64,000 nucleotides of DNA from NCBI GenBank assembly GCA_902806575.1, contig CADCXD010000008.1:992001-1056000 (forward strand). The letters run 5' to 3'. A program made the position numbers and the translations under genes. Shown here piece by piece: positions 1 to 10,308 of the stretch. The stretch's first letter is position 1, and every line of letters starts with the position of its first letter. Origin of the DNA: Jackrogersella multiformis. Its lineage: Eukaryota; Ascomycota; Sordariomycetes; Xylariales; Hypoxylaceae. Below the pieces are notes generated by a model. The model worked only from the letters and a program-made list of their open reading frames with translations. It had not been told where the DNA came from and did no database searches.

Positions 1-2
1 CC

Positions 3-1379
3 AGAGAAGCCGCACGAACCCTAGACAAGTCAGAGCTTCAATTTAACAAGAATGCCAAGCTTACAGTACAGTTGGTTCACACGGCGAAGTTCAAGGTCCG
101 TGTGGACATCTATGAGGCAGTCGAATCTCAACTCAAAGCAAATATCAGGAAGTGGAAAGCTTCGCATTTGAACTTCACAGTATATGAAAATTCCGACCCA
201 CCCAAATGGTACCGCGTGTTGAAGATAGAAGGGGATGCTGTCAAGGAAGTTGCGGAAGCGAAAAATACCATTACGAATATCATATCCGGTATGGTAGCTA
301 AGGACGGTACTTCAGTCCTCTGGCATCCAGCTCTTTGCGGAGGCGGGGTCCTTTTCAAACGACTGAAGCAGTTAGGACAACAGATTGGAATAGTTATCAT
401 CCGAAATAGGGTCAAATCCCAGCTTCGACTATATGGACCACGAATTAGATGTGAAGAGGGCCAAACCGAGATCGCCAGCTTGTTGAAAGACGAGAGGTCT
501 GAACATTTCAACATCGACCTTGGTACGCATGACTTTTCATGGGTGCTTCAGGGAGGGCTGAAGAAGATTCAGGATGAAATTGGCTCCGAGAAGGTCAATT
601 TTGATATTACATCGACGCCTAAGCGCATAGTCATTATCGGTACAGTCATGGACCACGAAGCGGTAATTGCCATTATGAACAACAAAGAAGCAACCAAGAA
701 GAAGACAAGGGAATCAAATGGGCAGGATTGTTCTGTGTGCTGGATAGAAGCTGAGAACCCAATCACGACCAAATGCGGCCACATCTATTGCCTGGATTGT
801 TTCGAAAATTTATGCATGTCTGCTACAACGAAGGACACTTCTACTGCAATCTGCTGCGTTGGGGAATCTGATCACTGTGCTAAGATACTGGGACTTCCTG
901 AATTGCAAGACCACCTCACCTCGAATGCATTTGAGGAGTTGCTACAGCAATCGTTCGCTTCGTACATGCCACGTCATCCACAGTTGCTTAGGTACTGCCC
1001 TTCTCCGGACTGTGGGTATTTCTATCGCATCAGCACTACTCCTAAAATGCGAACGTGTCCCAATTGCCTTATACCCATCTGTACAACTTGTCACGCCCAA
1101 CATGGGACTATGACATGTGGAGACTATAAGGATCTGTCTACCGGGGGATATGCGGCTTTTGAAAAGCTCAAGAAGGAAATCGGCATAAAAGACTGCCCCA
1201 AGTGCAAGACACCGCTTGAGAAAACATACGGATGTGATCATATGATATGTCGGTGTGGTGCCCATATCTGCTGGGTTTGCTTGAAAACCTTCGAAGCAGC
1301 TGACCCATGCTACACGCATATGGGAAAGGAGCATAATGGGATTGGGTTGGATCATCTTCAAAGAATGTTTGGCGCTTAA
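3..1379 (+). CDS. RBR (RING-IBR-RING) E3 ubiquitin ligase, C-terminal part
   Basis: The frame is open from base 3 with no start codon, so the gene begins left of the window. From the left edge to about nt 700 there is a helicase-associated/KH-like region (basic motif IRNRVKSQLRLYG). Next come RING1 (CSVC at nt 729, then CGHIYC and CLDC-type ligands), an IBR (CPSPDCGYF, CPNC, CTTC) and RING2 (DCPKC, CRCGAHICWVC). RING2 has GCDHM at nt 1230-1244; its Cys (nt 1233-1235) matches the catalytic thioester cysteine of RBR ligases such as Parkin and Ariadne. The layout resembles fungal and plant helicase-KH-RBR fusion proteins (Arabidopsis DEAH11/12 type). Any helicase part would lie outside the window. 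The role is inferred: ubiquitin transfer through a RING/HECT hybrid mechanism, possibly linked to RNA. Confidence 0.85.
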   Translation, partial: REAARTLDKSELQFNKNAKLTVQLVHTAKFKVRVDIYEAVESQLKANIRKWKASHLNFTVYENSDPPKWYRVLKIEGDAVKEVAEAKNTITNIISGMVAKDGTSVLWHPALCGGGVLFKRLKQLGQQIGIVIIRNRVKSQLRLYGPRIRCEEGQTEIASLLKDERSEHFNIDLGTHDFSWVLQGGLKKIQDEIGSEKVNFDITSTPKRIVIIGTVMDHEAVIAIMNNKEATKKKTRESNGQDCSVCWIEAENPITTKCGHIYCLDCFENLCMSATTKDTSTAICCVGESDHCAKILGLPELQDHLTSNAFEELLQQSFASYMPRHPQLLRYCPSPDCGYFYRISTTPKMRTCPNCLIPICTTCHAQHGTMTCGDYKDLSTGGYAAFEKLKKEIGIKDCPKCKTPLEKTYGCDHMICRCGAHICWVCLKTFEAADPCYTHMGKEHNGIGLDHLQRMFGA

Positions 1380-2264
1380 ACTTAAGAATTCTTGGGTTTT
1401 GATTCCAAAGAGATTTATGGTTATAACATAAGGACAAAGCAAACATAAAGCTACATGTTTTTCAATTAATATGTAACATGATCAAATTGCAAACATTACA
1501 GTTTCCAAACTTATGCAGGAGGAAGTGCTACATTGGGTATGTTATCTACCTACTTAACCTATGTAGGTATGTATTCTTAGCCACCTTAACGATATCAATA
1601 TTTCACTATATCGGTGTGAAGGAAACCGGCTCCTGCTTTCGAGACGAGGGTGAAACTAGGTAGTCTAAGATGCTCAGGCGGAGATGGGTGCTATGGTACA
1701 CTCGATACTGGAAGTAGGGATAGAGGAAAGGGGGTGACAATAATCATCACCACTTTCTGTGCTGACATAAGTACCGAAAAAACCACATGTTGTGAACCAA
1801 TTGTACCGTATGAGCACAATTCAGATTAATAGATAAAAGGGGATTTTAAAGATACCAAGTGCAACAACGAACCATCCATAAAAAGATTATCTGGACGAAA
1901 ACGGAAATGCCATATAAGACTGGGCAAAAATCGAAATGTAGGATAGCTGCGGCTGTCAAAGACCTACATTTTAGGGGTTAGGGCTAAGAACAGCGGTAGG
2001 GTTAGGGTTAGGGTTAACACCAATGAGACAAAGGATCAAGTCAAAGGTATTCCATGCCAAAAGTAAAAGTCACGGCTAGGAAAGCTTGGGGTTAGGTAAT
2101 TTCATTTGCATGTCTATATACGTCTATGTGTACGCCAAAAAGTCTATGAGAAGAAAGAAGAAGAGAGAGAAACACGAGAGGAACTGCTCTTGCCATCCAT
2201 AGCTTATATCCTCTCAGATTAAGTCTGGGTTCGCAATTTTAGTACCTGATTCTCGCAGCCATGA
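1380..2264. other. intergenic between convergent genes
   Basis: This is the shared 3' flank of the RBR gene and the NLP gene. I see no coding region. It is A-rich and holds the short telomere-like repeat listed separately, with a degenerate copy just before it (about 1969-1988). Confidence 0.6.
1995..2018 (+). repeat. interstitial telomere-like repeat (TTAGGG)n
   Basis: About three and a half head-to-tail TTAGGG units occur at 1997-2016, with a degenerate TTAGGGG/TTAGGG pair at 1969-1985. TTAGGG is the telomere unit of most filamentous ascomycetes. The tract sits between two convergent genes and is far too short to be a chromosome end. Confidence 0.85.
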
Positions 2265-3273
2265 TCAAAGGTCCGAGTTGTGGTTGCAGATGTATTGCCC
2301 CTTGCTGGGGTTGCTAAGAGTAGGGGGGTTGGTATCAGCCTTTCCCCAATTCCAATTGCCTACGAGAACATTAGCATAAGCGATTGTACATAAAATGAAG
2401 ACATTTGGAACAAGTGAACTTACCGTCGATAAGGCTGCCAGGCTGAACAAGAGTATCCCAAGGCCAGACGAACCAATCGTTGGAACGGAACTCAGATTGC
2501 TTGTCGGCAGGGTTTGCAGTATCGATTGACGTCTTGCGGGTGTCGAAGATGGCATGGTAGAATGCACCGACGTAAACCTTCGCGTAGTCACGATTGGTGG
2601 CACCATTGGTTGTCCAGTCACTTTTGCTACTCAAAAGTTAGCAGGGGAAGTTTTATAGGGTTCCTTAATATCCAACTCACCTATTGAACGTGTTCTGGAT
2701 CTTATCCCAGTTCCTCACGACGTATCCACCATGTTGGCCGAGCATGAGGTGACTCCTCGTCCACTTGTTGTTGTTATCTCCTTTCCAGACTACCGTGACA
2801 CTCTCCCAGTCACTCTTGTGGCCAGAGTCGTGTCTGAAGTAGATGCTGTAGGTAACACGGAACTCGTGATCCTTGCACTGGTTGATAGTGTAGTATACTG
2901 GGAAGGGATTTCCTTCGAGAGGGCCTCCGCTTTTGGGACTGAGCCATCTGCCTGGGTCTGTACAGCCGCGGTTCAGGTTTCCCCAAACGCCGGCATCTGG
3001 ATCGTTACCGTCAGTTTGCTTGCCGTTGATCTGTGCCGACTCGGGATAACACGGCTTGTAGCCGTGAGGACGGCCGAAATGGAACATCGGCACTGCAGCC
3101 ATGGCAGCTTTATGACCATTTCCGTATCCATCGTCTATCAGGAATTAGCATCTCCAAAGAAGATAGAATATTTGAAACATACTATCGTGGAACCAGGAAC
3201 CAGGGATCTGGGTGGTCCCGAGGGCGGTCCCGACGAGGGCGGCGGAGGCACTGATGATTGAAACAAACTTCAT
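2265..3273 (-). CDS. NPP1/NLP-family secreted protein
   Basis: Necrosis- and ethylene-inducing-like (NLP) family, predicted to be secreted. Four exons: 3273-3183, 3134-2681, 2626-2424 and 2359-2265. Introns of 48, 54 and 64 bp have GT-AG ends, and the frame closes at 280 residues. The start at 3273 gives a signal peptide (MKFVSIIS..., cleavage near residue 20). The family's central heptapeptide is present as GHKSDWE, followed by a conserved VTVVW strand; the usual form is GHRHDWE. The first His, the Asp and the Glu, which bind metal in studied members, are kept, but the second His is Ser and the loop before it is short. Four or more cysteines could form disulfides. Known members act on plant membranes, but many fungal members are not toxic, and this variant may be one of them. 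No break is seen in the gene. Confidence 0.88.
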
Positions 3274-3375
3274 CTTGATGCTGAGCTGATTTTAGAGGTG
3301 TTTTTGATGATAAGCTTAGAGGTGTTTGTGGTGATGAATTTAGAAGTGCATATCAGTCGAGGCAACGGCCATCTT

Positions 3376-3381
3376 CTTATA
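3376..3381 (-). promoter_or_regulatory. candidate TATA box of the NLP gene
   Basis: TATAAG on the minus strand lies about 100 bp upstream of the chosen NLP start, a normal distance for a fungal core promoter. This is inferred from position only. Confidence 0.4.
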
Positions 3382-5423
3382 CCCAGAGATCACAATGATG
3401 AATGAAAAGACCATTAGCCAGTGAAGAAAAATGCATCGTTTGAATTTCCCGATTTAGTTGAATCTGTCTAACATCGAAGTATCTCAACTGACTAGAATCC
3501 ATAACCAGCTAGCATCGTGTACATTGCTGACCTCAGCCTCAGCTTCACTACCTAGGTAGGTAGGTGTTTATGAGCCGCCAAGGTTTGATTACAAAATAAG
3601 TTAGACGAATCAAACATTGCAACGATGTTCCCCATGCTTAGTAGTATATTTAAACACTGAATTTCACGTGGTTGATGATTTGTTTCGAACTAGTCGCCAG
3701 GATCCTACATAAGCTTAATTCTTCGGATAGGCCCTGGATTTGATCCGAACCATGGATGTAACTTGGACTGCAAGGAACAGTATTACGCCACGGAGATCTA
3801 GACCAATTCTTAACCATGGACCATAATGAATACCAAGTCAAATCTCACGAAGCTATAAATAAAATCGCTATATGATTGCCAAGACACAACGGGGTGACAG
3901 CACATTAAATCAATATTTGATTGGGGTGTTTCTCTACGCCTAACATAGCCCAATATTAATATGATGCGTAAGCGATGCTTATGATCAAACCAAGATATTA
4001 GCAATGGTCATCTGTATTCTATGAGGTTGGTTAAAATCTAATACGAGGATTAATTAAGATATCACCACGAAATATACAACCGTGTTCCTTACATAATTTC
4101 CCAGACAACTTGACATGCCCCCCTATATTAATGCTAAGAAAAGACTCGCCTAATTACCTAGGTAGCTTCAAGCTAAAAAAGACCCTGAATAACTACCTCG
4201 TCCGTTCAATATAAAGGAGCTATAATAAACATGAAGAAAATACAAATTTAATCAGGTATGGCAATCATCTGATCTAAAAACATGACCCCATAGTCATCCG
4301 CTATTTTTCATAGCTTAGCAAAAAGCCCGTACAATCGCGGTACCTGCCTATTTTTGGTGGTTTCGACCCGCTCTCAGCTAAACCCCCCACAATGATATTA
4401 TCTAAACTACTTAAATCTTAGGTATTTAACTAAGCCTCCGCCAAGATGGATGAGAAACAGCACAAATGGGTCTTCAAATCCACTTGTTCCACCTAGTAAA
4501 GATGTATGCTACTTTCACTATTAAACCAGATTAAACGCCTTAAAGTGGAGATTCACCAAGCATAAATGTCATTAGATTTCATATGTTATCATGAAAGCTA
4601 GGTGGCCTTAAGCTCAGTATTATCCCCCGGAATTAATTTAAGGGGGGAACCATTCAAGTACCAACCTACGTAGGTAGGCATAGTAAGACGCTGCTCTTAT
4701 AAAAAACCCATAACTAAAAATACGTTATGGGCCAAGTGATTCCTAAGAATTCACATCATAGCTCTAGTAGATCGATAGGTAATGTATGGCAAGTAATATG
4801 TTAAACGTAGCATAGATTTAGTTTCTATCGACCAAATCGAATATTCCCACCAAAGAGAACGTAATTTTGGATTCACTTTATTAAAGATATTATTTTACGC
4901 TATCTATCATGAGAAGTCACTATTTTTAACTACGGAGAACCGTTACGGGTATGCTTTTTAGCGTTAGTTTTACGAAAAAGGACCTCGCTTCCTTTTTAAG
5001 ATATTAAAAAGCTGGGCATTAATAAAGTTACCTCCTATACTATCATTATGATAGGCTACTACTTTCCCCTAGTTTATTATTATGTCACGAATCTACACGT
5101 AAAAGCTATAATATATCATATAGGTCTCTTTGTAATATGTAAGATTAACGAAACGTAGGGATAGTTAGGACCCGGATAAAGATAATCGCAGTTATTTTTA
5201 TATGTTAAGATGCAATATCTCACAGTACTAGCTGTTTTCCTTCACTCAGGGAGCGTCGTAGCTCGTTTACTTAACAGACTCAGCTTCCGTTTCGCGACTT
5301 AAAACACCCATGGACATAAGCAGAAAAGGGGGGAGGATGTAAGAAGCTCGAAACCATTAACTTAATGATCTTTATTATGAGTGATGCTACTTGAAGATTA
5401 GTTTTTAGAACAGCTGCCAACAG
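3382..5423. other. AT-rich gene-free tract
   Basis: About 2 kb with no supportable gene; only short unrelated frames occur. The sequence is visibly AT-rich, with many TA steps and frequent stops in all frames, strongest from about 3,900 to 5,350. That is compatible with an old repeat mutated by RIP (repeat-induced point mutation), but no transposon ends or domains can be recognised. Copies of the TACCTAGGTA-type motif occur near 3550 and 4670. Confidence 0.5.
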
Positions 5424-7332
5424 CTACACACCGCGTTTAACACGGTACCCCAGTGTAGTCTTCCTCCGCCGCACCCTCAACGTCTCAGATAACGGCGGTG
5501 CGATGTGTCCAAAAAACCAATTATTAACAGGCCGTCGACGAACAAGCTCGATCTCGTAGAGCAGAGCGATATGAGCCAAGGCAATCTTGAGTTGATTAGC
5601 GGCAAAAAAACGGCCAGGGCTAGTGGATTTTAGCAGTTAGCCTCTTCTGATGACAGATTGATCTAGCAAGTACTTGAGATGGAAGGCATACCAGGCATGA
5701 GATCCGTGGCTAAAACCCAAGAACTTCTCGCTTGTCGTGACAAGCGTCTGCGATCCAGTCTTCTGGGTACTATTTGAATCACGCTTGGCGAAGCGGAAGG
5801 CGTCGTACTTATTTGCGTTCGGGTAGACATCTTCGTCGTGGTGGATGCTGTAGCCTGAAGCGCCGACTTTGGTCCCATACGGGATGTGTGAGCCATCTGG
5901 CAGGGTAACGCCCTCCGGCACGACGACCATTTTCATGATGCCGCGCTCGATAAAGCCATTAAGTCGCAGGCTCTCCCGAAGAGCGGAATCGACGAGTACC
6001 ATCCGAGCTAAGGTTGCCTTGGACCATAGGTAACCACTAGCAGAACTCGATTTCAGTTGATGGTCCGGCGTTGCTGGTGAAGATGATATCTGGTTGGATA
6101 CCTCATCGTGCATAGACTCCAGCGATGCGGCGCACTTCGGTGACGCGGCCAGGTCAAATAAGGTGTTCGTGATTGTAATGACGGAGGATTGGATCGCTGC
6201 GAAGCAGAGAACTGAGAACCGACAAGATATGACCCGGGAGTCTAGCTCCATGGGGTTGAGGATTGGCTTGGCAAGAGCATGGTCGATAGCCCATTGGACA
6301 TAATCATTCTAACCAAGGCATATGAGCGTAGTTAGGCATTCAGGAGAGGATAAGACATACCGGAGGCTGTGAATCAAGTTTCTCATGCGGACTATGGCTT
6401 CTCAACTGATCAAGTCGACTATTAATGATTGGCATGATGAACCTACTGCACCGACAATACTGGATATAGTCATATAAGGTGGCAATAGGTCCAATGAGAC
6501 TTATATAGTTGCGCGTTAGCACTATCATGTCCATCAATCATCGTAAGACTTACGGCTTAAGGAAACCTGGGAATAGGCTTATGGCTGCTGCAGCTAAGGC
6601 GACCTTCCGGATGAACTCGCTACATGCTTTCAAGAAGGCAGGGTTACGGCATAGGGGGGATCCTATGAACACCCTAGTTGACATCCGAGCGATCAGTATA
6701 AGCATTGTGTCGTACACGTTGACTTCATGCCATTCTTCCGTGTTCAAGCCCCAATTCTCTTCTAGACATAAGTTCACCTCCTCAACAATATCTTCGGTGA
6801 AAGTATCAATCTTCTTTGTTAACTGGTGCCGAATAACGTCCGGGTGAACTGGGGCATCGACGAGGTTCGCATGCATGAACGTGTATTCCGTCTCAAGAAA
6901 TTGACGGTTGACATTTTCTTGACTAAGTACCGAATCGGGTTGTTCCAGAAGCCATCGGATTTGTGAATTCGGTATTACGACTTGAGGTCCGTTGATATAA
7001 TACGGTAACACGTATGTCTGATTGTTCTTGGAATACTATTGATTTGATATAAAGTGTTAGAGTTCTTAGAATATCTGATGAAAATTTTATTTACGGTACC
7101 TTACCTTCTGGTAGCCCTCGTCAAGGAGTGCCTGTAGGTTTCCAATACTGGTGAGGTTCGCTTTGGCTCTAGGATAGAAGCCATTTTGATTCCCTGTTCC
7201 CGCCCACGGTAGGTTGGATGGCAGTGAGGCATCAGATAATAGACGTATAACGAGATTTATCAGGGTAACGGCCAAGAGAGCTATGAATAATGTTACAATA
7301 GTGATAATAGCGATATAAAAAGGGGTTGCCAT
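5424..7332 (-). CDS. cytochrome P450 monooxygenase
   Basis: Five exons: 7332-7105, 7035-6554, 6499-6361, 6308-5692 and 5619-5424; introns are 69, 53, 52 and 72 bp. The product is 553 residues. An N-terminal membrane anchor (residues about 4-32) places it in the ER. The I-helix motif is FAAIQSSVITITNT (about 319-333), ExxR is E395-S-L-R398, and the PERF-like segment is FRFA near 452. The haem loop is FLGFSHGSHAC, then PGRFF. The invariant cysteine 489 is encoded TG|C across the last intron, so simple ORF reading shows a false stop and a missing cysteine. The C-terminus (IAPPLSETLRVRRR) is typical. By overall pattern it falls with fungal ent-kaurene-oxidase-like P450s, but the substrate is unknown. 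It has no obvious cluster partner within 10 kb. Confidence 0.92.
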
Positions 7333-9276
7333 TGCTAAGTATTCGACTGATACTCGATAGGACGGTAAAGTGAGACGCTACCAAAAATGGTGATATAATC
7401 TAAGTATCTTGTTCAAATCTATCTCGGTACTTCAATATTTTAATGATATATGATTAGATACCTACTTAGGTAGCCGTTAATAGAATCATGGGGACTTATA
7501 TGACTTTTGTCCCCTTGCAAGACCTAGAGTCTTGATATATTATACACATAACTAGCAATGACGGTGAATGATATCAAGTATCTTAGGTACCTAAGTATGG
7601 ATCAACACAAAGATTTGGATGCTTGAATATTCTCAAAATAATGATACATACCTAACCTAGGTATCTCGTGTGATGAATCAATTTACAGGAATCTACGAGG
7701 AATCAATTGTGCTACGCAAAACATTGGTTCTAGCCAAAGTAGTAAGCAGATGGAATGAGAGAAAGACTAACCTCGGTTTATGAAGTGTTAATTCTCAGCT
7801 TCATAGTATTCTGCAACATGCCCATCGCAAATCTATTTTGAATATATTAGTTAGGATACTTCAGAATACCTGATTCACAGTTGGATTCAATTGTGATTGG
7901 TTGACTTGAGCGTTAGTAAGTGAGACTTTCTACGTCTAGAAAGAGTCACTAGCCTTAAGTCGCGAAGGATGATCCTAGGACGACTGGACTTGACGGAAAA
8001 CGGATGTAACCATGGCAGAATCTAGCCTAACTTAGAGATGTGAGCTTGTTGGGTGTAATAGATAAATTGAAAAGTAAGCCCGAGTCACTAATAGCGCCAT
8101 TAGGGTATAGGATTTGTTTGTCATTCGTCTGCTCGCTCGCTCGTACTTCCCGTTGGTAGTATGCCGGCCGTAATCCGACAAGAACTTACATACGCCGGTC
8201 AAGACGACATCTACAGGGGCTATTTTCAAACTACACAGGTAATTATGTAAGAACTTGTACTATAACATAGAATACCTTGATATTGGAAAAGGGGTCGTTT
8301 AATTAGGACCAATCGGCTTCAAGCACTAAGAAGCGGGAGTCTTATGATCGCCAGTGGAGGTCCACGCAACTATCGAGCTAGAGAACTTCCGTTTAAGAAG
8401 CCAGCTCTATAAAGTTAGAAGGACAATGTCTCATATTATGTTATGTAAACTTCCGACGGTCAGTATGTACTTGTCGGAGTAATCGATCTTTGATTTCTTC
8501 GTCCCGAAAATCTCTTCTATTCTTAGTCTTATGGGTTCTACTGCGTTAGCCCATAGACAGCAGAAGTGGCTTGATAGGTTCTCAGCCCTTATCCTGCTAG
8601 GGCGGCGCCTCCAAAAACTTCCCACGAATACTAGATTTTATCCTGATTAGGTAAACATATTTTCGACAGACTGGCCGAAATAGATGAGGTGGCTTATAGT
8701 TGTGCGTCCTTGTTAATGCATGCTTCACCAAATACGAGCAATTGGGAGATATGTTTCATATGCCTACCAATATATTGATCGAGCATACAATCTTGGTACA
8801 ACAGAGAGGTCAGCCGAGTCCTGTCCTTCAGGAACTGTTCCTTGGAGATCACCAATCAAACCGTTCTATGGCGCGAACGTCCGTAGACTTGTTATCTGAC
8901 GACTAACATCTGCAGATTTTGCTTGTGATGTATGGATGTGATATCGAAATCTCGAATGTAAGCTCGACCAACTACATATTTTGATCATTGTATGACATAT
9001 CAATGGTCGGCGATCGCACAGCAGTGTCAAACCGGGGAGGTACCGCGGAGTGATTGTCGCTGACCTAGGTAATGTTATTTATACCTAGGTCATTATAATC
9101 AATGCATGTGGAACCAAGAGCTGAGAAATAACTACGATGTCAGATACTCTAGAGACTATTTCGACACGTAGAACTGCCTAGTCAGTCCACTATCCTTAAA
9201 CTCAAGTCTTGAGTACCCTTCGGACGTAAGCGAATTTGAGTATATTGAACTGAAAAGACTCTGGACTTATGACGCA
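7333..9276. other. intergenic, P450 and hydrophobin promoters
   Basis: Upstream region of two divergent genes. It is AT-rich, with only short frames lacking recognisable domains. Motifs of the CCTAGGTA type occur near 7463, 7587, 7654 and 9065-9090. I see no other gene. Confidence 0.5.
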
Positions 9277-9282
9277 TATAAA
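9277..9282 (+). promoter_or_regulatory. candidate TATA box of the hydrophobin gene
   Basis: TATAAA lies 141 bp upstream of the hydrophobin start. The spacing allows a leader of about 100 nt. This is positional inference. Confidence 0.45.
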
Positions 9283-9422
9283 CGAGTGGTGACAGGCCAG
9301 CTGTAGTAATTAGCCATCATTAAAAAGCCACCTAACTCTCAGATAGACAGAACACGACACTCGTCAATTCGTCTTGCTACAAACCATCGAACTATAATCA
9401 TAATTCTAAACAAGTCCTTACC

Positions 9423-9966
9423 ATGCATGTTCCAGTCGCATCCATCATCATTTCCGTCTTTCTCAGTAGTTCTGGAGCAGCTACACCCGCACCAGAACCT
9501 AGTCTCATCTCCCTCGACCCTGTAGTGGACATTCTCCGGGGCATCGGTAACGCAGCGCCGCCAAATATCACCTGGACGTCCAAGCCATCGCCCGAATGTG
9601 CTGCCATCAACAAGGGGGAGTTGCAATGCTGTCAGGGGACTCTGGCCGGCGACCTGCCAATCATCCAGTTCCTCGCGGCCGCCTACGGCTATGCGCTGAA
9701 CGCTAACGATGTCAATGGTGTCTTGTGTAAGTGGCGGATGTCAATTCACAATAATGTCTGGGAGGGCTCTGTTAATTGCTAACCGAGATTCTCATTCATA
9801 GGTGATGATAAGGTAGAAACTTGCCCGGGCGTCAAGGTGTGCTGTCAAGTTACAGCTCTGGTGAGTGCCGTTCTCCTTTCCGGGGTTGCGGGAGTTCATC
9901 ATCTCACAAGTCTGACAAACGTGATAGAATCCGCTCCTATCCTTATATTGCCAGGACTCCAAGTAG
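9423..9966 (+). CDS. hydrophobin (class I-like)
   Basis: Small secreted surface-active protein of 133 residues. Exons are 9423-9726, 9802-9860 and 9928-9966; introns are 75 and 67 bp. A signal peptide covers about residues 1-20. The diagnostic eight-cysteine pattern C-CC-C-C-CC-C is complete: C59, C69-C70, C102, C109, C115-C116, C129. Spacings are 9, 31, 6, 5 and 12. The 31-residue gap after the first CC pair is class I-like (class II has about 11). The 9-residue first gap and the 6-residue C4-C5 gap fall just outside the usual class I ranges. C102 is encoded across intron 1 (T|GT). Hydrophobins coat aerial hyphae and spores and aid attachment. Confidence 0.93.
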
Positions 9967-10308
9967 AAGGTGCGATTTTAGCAAAAATTAAATATAAATA
10001 CTTGGTTCCAGGTTAGACATCGGAAAGTGTTGACGATGTGAAAATCATAGCAGTAGAAAACATAGAACAATGCTATTAGCGTAGTTCAGAAGAACTGACT
10101 TCTAATGCTCTATGTTGAGTTTAGTGGTTTTGTCTAATATGTATGCTGTTCATATGTGTACATCGTGATATAACCACTCGGTACCGGTAGTTAAGGTCGT
10201 CGTCCGCGGTTGTGCCCTGAAACATATGTACAACGGGCAACCTGCACGTAACCACCCACCCCAAACCCATGTGTTCGCTCGTGAGTGGTGACATAAGTTT
10301 AAAGGGTA
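9967..10308. other. short convergent intergenic region
   Basis: Shared 3' flank of the hydrophobin and COQ1 genes. No coding or RNA feature is seen. Confidence 0.5.

Noticed and set aside
5637..5720. P450 as a pseudogene lacking its haem cysteine
   Set aside because: The loss disappears once the 72-bp intron is removed; all core motifs are intact.
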